DNA of 40,281 nt from Sulfurimonas sp. (lineage in GTDB: Bacteria; Campylobacterota; Campylobacteria; Campylobacterales; Sulfurimonadaceae), in the NCBI GenBank assembly GCA_027083035.1, contig JALWSY010000168.1, forward strand, positions 1 to 40,281. Direction: 5' to 3'. The position numbers were made by a program, and so were the translations under genes. Below are positions 19,561 through 29,143 of this stretch, piece by piece (position 1 is the first letter of the stretch; every line of letters begins with the position of its first letter). A model generated the notes under the pieces. It was given only the letters and a program-made list of their open reading frames with translations, searched no databases and was not told the DNA's origin.

Positions 19561-21245
19561 GTTTTACGAAAAATCTAATAGAGGGTACTAACTTTGATCA
19601 CACAAATTTAAATGCTCTGCAAAAGGTAACTCTGCGTGCAGTTGTTATGGCATTTTTGTTTTATGGTTTGGTTGCGATTGAGGGAATGATAATGCGTATG
19701 GTTGAAGTTGGACACTCTCCACTTAATCCTGTGCCTGATCAATTTTTTCATCCAGAACACTTCTTCTCAATCATGACAGTACACCCGATAGTAGGTATTT
19801 TTGGTTCTACTTATCAGTTGGTTTTTGCTGCTTTTATGTTTTTGGTACCATACCTTACAAAGAAGCCACTCTATAGCATTAAACTTGCAAACTGTGTTTG
19901 GTTGCTGATTACGATAGGGACAGCTTTAGCGTGGATAGCTGCTTTTGTATGGAACTATGCACCGCTTTATACGCTCTACTGGCCACTTCCAGCTGATACT
20001 CATCAGTTTAAGGTAGTTGGTGGTATAGTATTTGTTATCGGTGTAGCACTTATTATGGTGGGAACTTTAGGGTTTATCTATAATATTTACGCGACTATTT
20101 TTGCCCGTGTTGGTGTGCATAAAAATAAAACAACAAAAGAGTTACTTATCTCTGGTTTTGGTGTAGATGGTATGCTTAACCTCATGAATAAGCTTCGTGG
20201 AAAACAGCCTTACACGAAAGAGCCGGCTCTTGCTCTGCCTGTTGTTGCTATCTTCCGTGGAACGGTAGATACATTTTTAGACGCTATTGTGATTCTAGCC
20301 GCAGGTATTTTAATCTTAGTTTATCTGGTATTTGATGCAAGTGGTAACGCTTTGGATGTTACAGCGGTTGATGCACTATTGTATAAAAACTTCTTTTGGT
20401 GGGGACTTGACCTTGTTGCTGATGGTCTTGTACTTATCTATGTAGCGGGTTCTTGGTATCTTTTAGCGACACTTATTACAGGACAAAAACTTTTCATGGA
20501 AAATGTTGCGCGTGCAGCGTTAATGCTTGAGCTTCTTGTTTCATGGATGGTTTGGTCGCATCACCTACTTGGTGATCAAGGACAGCCTGAGATGATGAAA
20601 CTTATCTCTGGTGAGATGGTGACAGCTTTTGAGTTACTTACACAAGGTTTAGCACTTTTTATTACTTTAGTGACACTTTGGAAAGCGCGTCCTCTTAAAA
20701 TGACTATGGAGTTAAAATATCTTCTTGGTGGTTTAGTTGGTTTTGGTCTGGCTGTTCCTGCTGCGATTATTCAAGCAGATATGGGTATGAACCGTGTTTT
20801 ACATAACACGCAATGGATTATTGGAGCGCACGTGCATATCGCACTTATTGTTGGGCTTTACATGACACTCTATAGCGCTCTGTATGTTCTGTGGCCACTT
20901 GTTACAAACAACACAAAGCTTTACTCAAGTAAGCTCTCAAATGCACACTTCTGGTTACACCTCATAGGTGGTATTGGTATGGGTGCATTTATGGGAATGG
21001 CTGGTCTTGATGGAATGCTTCGTCGTCACCTTTATGTTGATGGACAGTTTAATCCAGACATGGTTTTTGCAGCGATTTTTGGAAGTATGCTTCTTTTAGC
21101 ATGGATAATCTTCCTTTACAATATCGTGATGAGTGTTGGTGTGAAAGGTCTCATAGGTATCTTCTTACCAGCAAAAGATAAAACAGCTTCTTATGGGATA
21201 GAAGAGGAGTTAGAGCCAGCAGATGATCCTGCTTTTGCTAACTAG
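19557..21245 (+). CDS. haem-copper oxidoreductase subunit I, divergent / nitric oxide reductase-like
   Basis: 562 aa, about 12 TMs; H76 (TVHPIVG), H335-H336 (VWSHHLLGD), H425xH427 (IIGAHVHIALIVG) conserved; helix VI reads FFWWGLDLVADGL, with no His. Confidence 0.85.
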   Translation: MSFTKNLIEGTNFDHTNLNALQKVTLRAVVMAFLFYGLVAIEGMIMRMVEVGHSPLNPVPDQFFHPEHFFSIMTVHPIVGIFGSTYQLVFAAFMFLVPYLTKKPLYSIKLANCVWLLITIGTALAWIAAFVWNYAPLYTLYWPLPADTHQFKVVGGIVFVIGVALIMVGTLGFIYNIYATIFARVGVHKNKTTKELLISGFGVDGMLNLMNKLRGKQPYTKEPALALPVVAIFRGTVDTFLDAIVILAAGILILVYLVFDASGNALDVTAVDALLYKNFFWWGLDLVADGLVLIYVAGSWYLLATLITGQKLFMENVARAALMLELLVSWMVWSHHLLGDQGQPEMMKLISGEMVTAFELLTQGLALFITLVTLWKARPLKMTMELKYLLGGLVGFGLAVPAAIIQADMGMNRVLHNTQWIIGAHVHIALIVGLYMTLYSALYVLWPLVTNNTKLYSSKLSNAHFWLHLIGGIGMGAFMGMAGLDGMLRRHLYVDGQFNPDMVFAAIFGSMLLLAWIIFLYNIVMSVGVKGLIGIFLPAKDKTASYGIEEELEPADDPAFAN

Positions 21246-21254
21246 ATTTTTAAG

Positions 21255-21275
21255 GTACAGGCTCTCTGCCTGTAC
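21255..21275 (+). other. intercistronic hairpin after HCO subunit I
   Basis: GTACAGGC TCTCT GCCTGTAC, perfect 8 bp stem, 5-nt loop. Confidence 0.5.
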
Positions 21276-21293
21276 AAATAAGAGGAAAATGAT

Positions 21294-21899
21294 TTGGTAA
21301 ATTTACAGCGTGTAGCCCAAGAGATAAAGAGTGTCGGACTTTACGATTTGGTACTGCAGGATGTACAGCGCTATGCAGGCAAACAGAGAGTAAGTGAGGA
21401 GGAGATTCTTGCACTTTTAGAGAAACATCCGCAACTATTACAGGATTATATGCAGATAAATGTAGAGTACAACCTCTCAAACATTCACTTAGAAGATATA
21501 AAAACAGAAGATTTAAAAGATGATTGCAAGGCAAAGGCAGAGCAGATAAATAAAAACTTTGCGCTTTTAAAAGATTTGGAGAAATATACTCTTGATTTTG
21601 AACAGAGTGCCACTCTTGTTATCATCTTTTCAATCGAGTTTTTTGTACTCTTTTCGGTGCAGTATTTTATTGTTTTGCTTAATCTCAAAGATTGGCAATG
21701 GTGGATATATACGCTCTTTGCATCATCTGTTGCCATCGCCTACTGGTATGGTAAAAAAGAGAGTAAAATATATGCAAAAAACAAAAAAATATATGATAGA
21801 GTCTATGAAGAGACACTCTCTTTGTTAGATACACTTGAGCAGGAGGGCTGCATCAAAAAAGAGGATCTACTTGTCTGGGAGTGTGAAGAGCATGTCTAA
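21294..21899 (+). CDS. hypothetical protein with two central TM segments, TTG start
   Basis: 201 aa; AGAGGA SD upstream of TTG at 21294; TM region LVIIFSIEFFVLFSVQYFIVLL and WWIYTLFASSVAIAYWY. Confidence 0.7.
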   Translation: MVNLQRVAQEIKSVGLYDLVLQDVQRYAGKQRVSEEEILALLEKHPQLLQDYMQINVEYNLSNIHLEDIKTEDLKDDCKAKAEQINKNFALLKDLEKYTLDFEQSATLVIIFSIEFFVLFSVQYFIVLLNLKDWQWWIYTLFASSVAIAYWYGKKESKIYAKNKKIYDRVYEETLSLLDTLEQEGCIKKEDLLVWECEEHV

Positions 21900-22380
21900 A
21901 AGCATAGAGTTAGAGTTAGTGTGGGGTAAAGAAGAAGCACTCAAGGGGAGTAAACTCTACTATGATTACGATATGCGCCACTCTGCAAAGCGCTACATCG
22001 GCTGGGCATTTGTAGGATTGGTACAGTTTGGAATAGTTGGTGCGCTCAAACATGACTCTTTTGGATTACTTTATATCTCCACTTTTTTAGTGCTTTACTG
22101 GTACTATGGACGGTGGTATTTGCGTAAAATGATGATAGAACGGTTTTATAAAAAGAGCAATTCTAAAGATACAACACTTAAACTAAGTATCTCAAAAGAG
22201 GGGTTACAGATAAAAGAGGAACGAATCTCATGGGATGCAGTTGTGAAAGTGATAGAGACAGAAGAGGGATTTTTACTCAATACTACGGAAAATATACTCT
22301 TTTTAGAGAAGAGTTTTTTTCAAAAACCTGAAGACATTAGTTATTTTAAATCTTTACTTAAAGAGAAGAAAAAATTATGA
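21892..22380 (+). CDS. hypothetical membrane protein, YcxB-like C-terminal region
   Basis: ATG at 21892 (MSKSIELELVWGKEEALKGSK) overlaps the upstream stop and is more plausible than 21835; TMs then LSISKEGLQIKEERISWDAVVKVIETEEGFLL. Confidence 0.65.
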   Translation: MSKSIELELVWGKEEALKGSKLYYDYDMRHSAKRYIGWAFVGLVQFGIVGALKHDSFGLLYISTFLVLYWYYGRWYLRKMMIERFYKKSNSKDTTLKLSISKEGLQIKEERISWDAVVKVIETEEGFLLNTTENILFLEKSFFQKPEDISYFKSLLKEKKKL

Positions 22381-22478
22381 TGCACTACTTTTTTATGGTA
22401 GCAGTTGCACTTTTTGTTATCGGTCTTTTGGTAGTTGGTGCGATTATGGACAAAGAAGATATGGAAGATAAAGAGTAA
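22377..22478 (+). CDS. 33-aa single-TM membrane protein (not in ORF track)
   Basis: ATGA overlap with preceding stop; MMHYFFMVAVALFVIGLLVVGAIMDKEDMEDKE, one hydrophobic helix plus acidic tail, stop TAA at 22476-22478. Confidence 0.6.
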   Translation: MMHYFFMVAVALFVIGLLVVGAIMDKEDMEDKE

Positions 22479-22518
22479 AAATTAATCACAAATGAATTAA
22501 AAATCATACAAATTTAGC

Positions 22519-22524
22519 TATAAT
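22519..22524 (+). promoter_or_regulatory. putative -10 element (GCTATAAT) upstream of DmsBC-like gene
   Basis: TTTAGCTATAAT 34 nt upstream of ATG. Confidence 0.5.
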
Positions 22525-22552
22525 CCGATGCATATTAAGTTGGAGAATTATT

Positions 22553-24127
22553 GTGATGCAGACACCATTAGAGAGTTTTATAGACCATAAAGCAGAGACT
22601 GGGATGCAGTGTGGATCCTACTCTATCGACATACCAAAACTCAAAGAGGGTGAGCAGTATAGATTTCACTTTGATGCAGTTGCCTGTGTGGGGTGTCGCT
22701 GTTGTGAAGTGGCGTGTAATGAGCAAAATAATAATCCAGCAGATATAAAATGGCGTCGAGTTGGTGAGATGGAGGGTGGAGAATTTCCAGCCTTTACCCA
22801 GATGTTAAACTCTATGAGCTGTAACCATTGTGTGGATCCAGAGTGTTTGCGTGGGTGTCCTACTACTTCATACATTAAGATAGAAGAGACGGGAATCGTT
22901 GTGCATGATGATGATACCTGTATTGGGTGTCAGTATTGTACTTGGAACTGCCCTTATGGTGTACCTGTTTTTCATGAAGAGCGTAACATCGTAACAAAGT
23001 GTCATATGTGTCATGAGAGACTCGATGTCGGTCAATCTCCAGCCTGTGTACAAGCCTGCCCAGCAGGAGCCATTGAGATAGAAGCTGTTAATGTTGCAGA
23101 GTGGTTAGAGGAGCAGATAGATAAAGAGGCAAATATGCCATTTCTTCCAGACGCACGCATAACAAACTCAACTACACGCTATACACTTCCAGAGAATTTA
23201 CCTGAAAATATGAAAGAGATGGATGAGCATATTCTCAAGCCTGCACATAAAGAGTTACCGCTTGTTTTTATGACTGTTTTAACACAAATATCTATAGGTG
23301 GGTTTTTAGCACTCTTTTTAGGAGACTTGATGAGTCTCTTTGGTTTTGAGGCAACAAACTGGATAATGGCACTCTTTGTGATGCTGCCAGCTGCCTTTGG
23401 TTTGCCCCTTTCAGCTCTGCATCTTGGTCGTCCATTTTTAGCAATGACAGCTATGAAAAATATCAAAACCTCTTGGCTCTCTCGTGAAGCTTTAGCCCTT
23501 GGACTCTTTACAGCTCTTATGAGTGGAGTGATAGCGGCATACTTCTTTGAACTCAATCAGGCACTTCGTTTAGCCTTGGAAGGGGTAACTTTGGCTATAG
23601 GCATTTATGGTATCTATTCACAAGCGATGATTTACCGCATCAAAGCACGACCATCATGGAACAGACCTACAACAAACTTGAAGTTTTTTGGTGTGGCGTA
23701 TGTAGGGATTTTCTTACTTGCATTTTTAAGTTCATTGCTTAGTTTAAGTGATGTTGTTGTCCCACTTATAGCGCTAGGAATGTTGGGAGCATTGGCACAA
23801 CTCTTCTTTACCTATGAAGATACAAGGAGTTTAGATACTATAAAAGAGAATGTGTATCAACTCCAACGAACAAAAAGATTGCTCAATGAAAACTTTGCAA
23901 ATCTGCATAAAACGCGTTTGATAAGCTTGGTAATAGCAGGATTATTACTTCCTCTTTTAGCTTTGGTTTTTGCAGGAAGTGGTCTATTTGGATATGCATC
24001 ATTAGTGATGTTTTTTGTTTTAGTTATTAGTTTTATAAGTGAGATAAGTGATAGATTTTTATTTTATACAACAGTAGTACCACTTGGTATGGCAGGTGGT
24101 TTCTTTGTTGGAAAGCAGAGACACTAA
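22553..24127 (+). CDS. DmsB-DmsC fusion: four-cluster ferredoxin domain plus membrane anchor of a molybdoenzyme electron-transfer module
   Basis: 524 aa; CVGCRCCEVAC, CNHCVDPECLRGCP, CIGCQYCTWNCPYG, CHMCHERLDVGQSPACVQACP followed by a multi-TM DmsC-like domain (LHLGRPFLAMTAMKNIKTSWLSREALALGLF). Confidence 0.9.
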   Translation: MMQTPLESFIDHKAETGMQCGSYSIDIPKLKEGEQYRFHFDAVACVGCRCCEVACNEQNNNPADIKWRRVGEMEGGEFPAFTQMLNSMSCNHCVDPECLRGCPTTSYIKIEETGIVVHDDDTCIGCQYCTWNCPYGVPVFHEERNIVTKCHMCHERLDVGQSPACVQACPAGAIEIEAVNVAEWLEEQIDKEANMPFLPDARITNSTTRYTLPENLPENMKEMDEHILKPAHKELPLVFMTVLTQISIGGFLALFLGDLMSLFGFEATNWIMALFVMLPAAFGLPLSALHLGRPFLAMTAMKNIKTSWLSREALALGLFTALMSGVIAAYFFELNQALRLALEGVTLAIGIYGIYSQAMIYRIKARPSWNRPTTNLKFFGVAYVGIFLLAFLSSLLSLSDVVVPLIALGMLGALAQLFFTYEDTRSLDTIKENVYQLQRTKRLLNENFANLHKTRLISLVIAGLLLPLLALVFAGSGLFGYASLVMFFVLVISFISEISDRFLFYTTVVPLGMAGGFFVGKQRH

Positions 24128-24148
24128 TAACTTAGGAACGATGTGTGC

Positions 24149-24154
24149 TATAAT
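24149..24154 (+). promoter_or_regulatory. putative extended -10 (TGCTATAAT) upstream of pilus operon
   Basis: GTGTGCTATAAT about 30 nt upstream of the first pilus gene. Confidence 0.5.
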
Positions 24155-24182
24155 ACTTCAAAATAATTAAATAAAAAGAAGT

Positions 24183-25583
24183 TTGATGAGTAAGTTTTAT
24201 AGTCTCTCTATTGATGATGATTTTGTATCTCTGCTCTATGTAGATAGTAATTCTAAGGGGTTTTCTATTTTACAAGAGGAGGTGCTTGAGCTAAGTGAAC
24301 TTGAGACCTTTATAGATGCAAAACAAGATGTTTATATCTCCTGTGACCAAGAGTATATCATAGATGACTTGGTTGCAGTTCCCTCTGTTATAAAAAATAA
24401 ATCAACAGTTAGAAATTATATTTTACATCAACTAAAAAAGGCAGACCCCCAAAAACAGATACTTTTTAACTATAGGGAGTTACCAAAGCAAAAGGATGAA
24501 GAGAATGTTACCTATCATGTTGATGGTGTTGATGAGGTAGAATTTTCAAAATCTTTAGAGATGGTGAAAGATTGGGAAAAAATTAAGTCAGCTACTCTCT
24601 CTAAATTTTCACTTTTAGCACTCTCAAATCAATGTATAAAAGAGAAAGCATACATCTCTGTATATACAAGTGGGAAAAAGATTCTTATTTTAGCGATAGC
24701 AGATAAGGAGATTCTCTTCTCCCGATCAAATGTTATCTCCTCTCCTACAGCAGAGTCACTACAGCTTGATATGACAGCAGAGATTAATCAAACGATTTCC
24801 TACATTCAACAGCAGTATAGAGATACTCAATTCAGTACAATTGTTTTAAGCGGGCAGATGGCTATTGATGATAGAATAGCAGAGCAACTTCTGATGCTAA
24901 ACACACTACCAATATGTATCTTGTATCCAAACTATTTAGTCAAAAATATTGAAGCAGAGGTGGGACATTCTCATATTCTTACTATTGGAAACTTATTTGT
25001 TCCTAAAGAACATCAGTTTTTTCCAACAGCACTATTGGGATTAAAACAGTTTACATTTACAACTAATCTGCTTTTGGCTCTCTCAACTATCATCTTACTC
25101 GTAGTTTCTTATTTTACATTTGATGAATATCTACGTTACTCAGATTTACTAGAACAGTATCATACCATTAAAGATAGACTGCTCAATACTGTGCGTCACA
25201 CCAAAACACTCTCTCAAGAGGATTTAGAAAAGAGTCTCAACCATCTTAATATAGCTAAAAAGCATCTTAAAAATCATCCGTCAGATACGGTGATAGAACT
25301 TAAGCCTTTAATTAGTTTACAGAAACCTTCTGCTTGGGAGTGGAGTCATGAAAATGATGTTCTTAACTTAAGTGCGAAGTTTGAAAAGCCGTTTAAAACT
25401 TTGGGTGGATTACATGAGTTTGAGTTAGAGTTTGATAGTCGATTGGATGATATTAACGGATCAGATAACTTTATGAAACTGCCAAATACAAATTATAAAA
25501 AGCTTTATTTTACTACAGAAGTCAAAATGGTACCTAAAACGCAGAACCGTGATGTATCAGCTCCACAAGCAAGGGTAGAGTAA
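24183..25583 (+). CDS. MshI/PilM-like pilus biogenesis protein
   Basis: 466 aa, cytoplasmic actin-like N-terminal region then single TM (LLLALSTIILLVVSYFTF); first gene of pilus cluster. Confidence 0.6.
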   Translation: MMSKFYSLSIDDDFVSLLYVDSNSKGFSILQEEVLELSELETFIDAKQDVYISCDQEYIIDDLVAVPSVIKNKSTVRNYILHQLKKADPQKQILFNYRELPKQKDEENVTYHVDGVDEVEFSKSLEMVKDWEKIKSATLSKFSLLALSNQCIKEKAYISVYTSGKKILILAIADKEILFSRSNVISSPTAESLQLDMTAEINQTISYIQQQYRDTQFSTIVLSGQMAIDDRIAEQLLMLNTLPICILYPNYLVKNIEAEVGHSHILTIGNLFVPKEHQFFPTALLGLKQFTFTTNLLLALSTIILLVVSYFTFDEYLRYSDLLEQYHTIKDRLLNTVRHTKTLSQEDLEKSLNHLNIAKKHLKNHPSDTVIELKPLISLQKPSAWEWSHENDVLNLSAKFEKPFKTLGGLHEFELEFDSRLDDINGSDNFMKLPNTNYKKLYFTTEVKMVPKTQNRDVSAPQARVE

Positions 25584-26101
25584 TGGTGAAAATAGTTATA
25601 ATTTTTCTAAATCTTGCACTCTCTATCCTCTTCTTGAGTCTCATCTCTTGGTTTGAAGCCAAAGAGAGTGAGATTAAAAATGTAAATCGTAAACATAAAA
25701 GTGATATTAGGAAATTAAAAAAAATTCCTGCTATTAACAAGGCTATTGAAGAGAAAGTACGACCTGCTTTAAAGATTCAACCAAAGAGCGCCGAAGAGGC
25801 TGATTTAAAACTTATAAAGTTCTTTGATAAGTATGCAGAGGGGTACAACTTTGAGATAAATCAATACACATATAGTGATAACATAGCACACTATTTGGAT
25901 ATTACATACACTTTGGATCGTAATGAGAAAAAACTTTTAAATGAGTTTATGCAGATGCAGTTTCAGAGTGGTTTTATACAGTTTAAAAAGTTTCAACTAA
26001 AAAAGATGAAGCTAGTAGGAGAGATACAGTTGGTACAACCCTTTGCAAGTGCTAATCCAGAACCTATTCAAGAAGAGGTGACTGATGTTCCACCTGAATA
26101 A
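25583..26101 (+). CDS. MshJ/PilO-like pilus assembly protein
   Basis: 172 aa; N-terminal TM then periplasmic coiled-coil-like domain; position after MshI-like gene. Confidence 0.5.
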   Translation: MVKIVIIFLNLALSILFLSLISWFEAKESEIKNVNRKHKSDIRKLKKIPAINKAIEEKVRPALKIQPKSAEEADLKLIKFFDKYAEGYNFEINQYTYSDNIAHYLDITYTLDRNEKKLLNEFMQMQFQSGFIQFKKFQLKKMKLVGEIQLVQPFASANPEPIQEEVTDVPPE

Positions 26102-26591
26102 CACACAACTTTTTAAGCTAATCATGCCTTTCATACTCGCTTCAATCTTGTATGTTTATAGTGATGATATTATGCAAGATGCAGACTCTGTTTTTCCAAC
26201 GATTCAGCAGTATTCAAACAAAGAACTTGATGAAAAAGCTAAGGTCTATTTGAAAATTCAAAGAGATCGGGATGTTTATGCCACTATTGTATCACAGATG
26301 CAAAAAAGAGAGAAAAACAGAAACTGGATTGTAGAGAATCTTCTGTATGAGAAAAAGAGTGAAAAAAGCATTCCAATTGTAAAAAAAGAGGTTGTTAGAA
26401 AAAAGAAAATAGCCAAAGAGCAACATTGGAAACTTCAAATATTATATCCTAATAAAAAAGTGGCTATAATAAACTCCAAAATAGTACATGAAGGCTTCAT
26501 GGTTGATGGAGCTAAGGTTATAAAAATAATGCAAAATAAAGTACTTCTTAAAACTAAAAAAGGTAAAAAATGGCTCTCTTTATTCCACTAG
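26085..26591 (+). CDS. MshK/PilP-like pilus assembly protein
   Basis: 168 aa; N-terminal TM and C-terminal LYPNKKVAIINSKIVHEGFMVDGAKVIKIMQNKVLLKTKKGKKWLSL (PilP/GspC-like homology region); before secretin. Confidence 0.55.
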   Translation: MFHLNNTQLFKLIMPFILASILYVYSDDIMQDADSVFPTIQQYSNKELDEKAKVYLKIQRDRDVYATIVSQMQKREKNRNWIVENLLYEKKSEKSIPIVKKEVVRKKKIAKEQHWKLQILYPNKKVAIINSKIVHEGFMVDGAKVIKIMQNKVLLKTKKGKKWLSLFH

Positions 26592-28123
26592 TAACACTCT
26601 TCCTACTTGTAATCAATGGATGTTCTACGCCTACAGCATCACCTCAAGCACAAGAAGAAAAAAAAGTAATAAAGGCATCAAATATAAAATCTGCTTCAGA
26701 GGAACTCAAAGTATTTCATGATAAACAAGAAGCACAAAGAAATGCTGTCCCTGCAATGATTTTGCCACCAGTTTATGAAGATATATCTGTTTTTGATAAT
26801 CAAAAGATAACCTTTGCCGCAAAAAATGCAGATTTGCACAATATACTCTACTCCATATCTAAAATAGCAGGGTTAAATCTTATTATAGACAAAGATGTAA
26901 ATCATACACCGATAACACTCTCTGTTGAAGATGCAAGTTTGCAAGAGACACTTGATGTAATAATGGATATATCTGGGGCATATTATCAAGTAGAGGGGAA
27001 TATTTTACATATTAAAGAGTTTATGCGAAAACGATTTAACATTCCCTATGTTCATGCAGCAACCTCTTTTTCAACAGATTTGGGAGGAGATACGCTTGGT
27101 TCAGCAATGGCGGGGGGTTCCTCCGGAAGTAGTGGTTCATCTGGTGGCTCATCTGGCGGCTCTTCAGGTGGTGCAGGAATAAAGGGAAATTTTAAGCTCA
27201 ACTATAATAACCCAGAAAAATCTAACGATTTTTATGAACATTTAGAAAATAATATCAAAGAGCTTATTAGTGATGATGGAAAATATACACTTAATAGATT
27301 TAGTGGAGTGTTGAGTGTATATGATAAAAAGAAAAACATTCAAGCTATAGAGAACCTTATCAATGATATAAAGAGGCAATCCTCAAAAGCTGTGCTTATT
27401 GAAGCAAAACTTTTGGAAGTAACGCTTAATGATGGACATCAGTTAGGTGTAAGTTGGGAAGCAGTAGCAAATAGTGTGGCAAATAATGGTGACCAGCTTT
27501 TACTGCAACAGACACTCTCTTTGAGTGGTGGTGTTGCCGGAACTGTAAAATACTCTACGGATAATTTTAGTGCAGTTGTCAAAGCACTTGACTCTTCAGG
27601 AAATGTAGAGACACTCTCAAATCCAAGGATTAAGGTATTGAGTGGGCAGTCAGCTATCATCTCTTCTGGTAAGTTGGTTCCTTTTTGGGAAAAAGAGGTG
27701 CAGACAGACCAAGGAACAGGTGGTTCAGCGAGTAATACACAAGTGACTTATAACCGTAGAGATATTTTAGATGGTATCACAATGGGAGTCACTCCAACCA
27801 TTATGGATGATGGAAGAATTATGCTTAATGTTATTCCTATAACATCAAATATTGTAACTGTAGTAGATCATTATGATGAAACAGGTGCTATAGTCGCTAC
27901 AGCACCTATTTTAAATGTAAAAGAGGCGGGAACTATTATAAATGCAAAAGATAATGATATGGTGTTAATCGGGGGACTTATCAGTAGTGCAACGACACAA
28001 GAGGATGAAAAGATTCCACTATTAGGTGATATACCATTTATTGCACCACTCTTTACAAAAACAAATGATAAAATAGAGAAAAAAGAGCTTGTTATCTTGA
28101 TTCGATTAAAAGTGATACAATGA
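26570..28123 (+). CDS. mshL: secretin, MshL/PilQ-like
   Basis: 517 aa; lipobox VINGC, STN-like domain (NLHNILYSISKIAGLNLIIDKDV-type), VLIEAKLLEVTLNDGHQLGVSWEAV, secretin C-terminus NDMVLIGGLISSATTQEDEKIPLLGDIPFIAPLF. Confidence 0.9.
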   Translation: MALFIPLVTLFLLVINGCSTPTASPQAQEEKKVIKASNIKSASEELKVFHDKQEAQRNAVPAMILPPVYEDISVFDNQKITFAAKNADLHNILYSISKIAGLNLIIDKDVNHTPITLSVEDASLQETLDVIMDISGAYYQVEGNILHIKEFMRKRFNIPYVHAATSFSTDLGGDTLGSAMAGGSSGSSGSSGGSSGGSSGGAGIKGNFKLNYNNPEKSNDFYEHLENNIKELISDDGKYTLNRFSGVLSVYDKKKNIQAIENLINDIKRQSSKAVLIEAKLLEVTLNDGHQLGVSWEAVANSVANNGDQLLLQQTLSLSGGVAGTVKYSTDNFSAVVKALDSSGNVETLSNPRIKVLSGQSAIISSGKLVPFWEKEVQTDQGTGGSASNTQVTYNRRDILDGITMGVTPTIMDDGRIMLNVIPITSNIVTVVDHYDETGAIVATAPILNVKEAGTIINAKDNDMVLIGGLISSATTQEDEKIPLLGDIPFIAPLFTKTNDKIEKKELVILIRLKVIQ

Positions 28124-29142
28124 AAAAATTAGCATATATTTTACTGTTAACACTTACCCTGAATGCTGCTGATACTTTAGTCTTTGGAGAAGAGAGTACC
28201 AATGTTGTAGAAAATAGTGTGCAAGAGAAAAAGGTACAACAAAAAGTCTATAGTGTCCGTTTTATGTCTGTTCCTATGGATACCCCTAAAAGCAAAATTT
28301 TACACTCAATTCCTAAAGATTTACGAGCAGATACAAAGATTGTTCCCTCTGGAAAATATTTAACTGCAATGTATAAAGAGCGTCTTGATCATGATGCAAT
28401 AGTAAAAGATTTAAAATATATCAGACAAAAAGGTTATAAAGATGCCTACATCCGTTCTCATAAAAAATTTGTAAAAGCAGAAAAAGAGTATAAAAGAGCA
28501 GAGAAAAAAAGTGTAAAAACTCTTAGAAAAGAGGTTGCTAAAAAAAGAAAAAACTCTTTTCAAAGAGATATAATTAGACCAAAAATTTCTAAATTTACAA
28601 ATTCAAGGATAGTATATAAAGCAAATGATGCATATAAAAAAGGGGATTATATGCAGGCGATTATTTTTTATGAGATGCTTGTCGCATCAGGCAATGCAAG
28701 TCGAAAAATAAAAAATAATCTCTGTTATCTCTATGGGAGAGTAGGCGCTTTTGCTCAGGCTGAAGAGATTATCAACTCTTCAAAACATCCTGCAAAACTC
28801 ATCTATGCTTATGCGTATGGGGCAGCCACAACAGGGCAAGAGAATTATTACAGTAATCTCTCTAAGTATATCTCATACGACAGAAGTGGAAAACTTATGT
28901 TACTGAGTGGTTACTACTTCGAGATGAAGGAGCAACGAGAGAGAGCTTTGACTTTTTACAAGATGGCATACGAACAAAACCCTTCAGATATCTATAATCT
29001 CTATGCGTACGCGCGTGCTGAGGATATACTAAATCATAAAAAATCAGCCTTATCGTTATATAAAAAAATCACAAAACTTGCCGATGTCTCATCTGAGATA
29101 TACAAAGTTGCAAAAAAAAGAGAGTCTCAATTAGGAGAGTAG
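28120..29142 (+). CDS. TPR-containing protein, MshN-like position
   Basis: 340 aa; signal peptide and TPR-like repeats (ALTFYKMAYEQNPSDIYNLYAYARAEDIL); between secretin and prepilin. Confidence 0.55.
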   Translation: MKKLAYILLLTLTLNAADTLVFGEESTNVVENSVQEKKVQQKVYSVRFMSVPMDTPKSKILHSIPKDLRADTKIVPSGKYLTAMYKERLDHDAIVKDLKYIRQKGYKDAYIRSHKKFVKAEKEYKRAEKKSVKTLRKEVAKKRKNSFQRDIIRPKISKFTNSRIVYKANDAYKKGDYMQAIIFYEMLVASGNASRKIKNNLCYLYGRVGAFAQAEEIINSSKHPAKLIYAYAYGAATTGQENYYSNLSKYISYDRSGKLMLLSGYYFEMKEQRERALTFYKMAYEQNPSDIYNLYAYARAEDILNHKKSALSLYKKITKLADVSSEIYKVAKKRESQLGE

Positions 29143-29143
29143 C

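Noticed and set aside
18949-21245. Calling the HCO pair a standard cytochrome c oxidase (CoxB/CoxA)
   Set aside because: CuA ligands are missing in subunit II and the helix VI CuB His/Tyr motif is missing in subunit I.
21835-21891. N-terminal extension of the YcxB-like ORF (MSRRAASKKRIYLSGSVK)
   Set aside because: Overlaps the end of the preceding gene; the ATG at 21892 in the ATG/stop overlap is the more plausible start.
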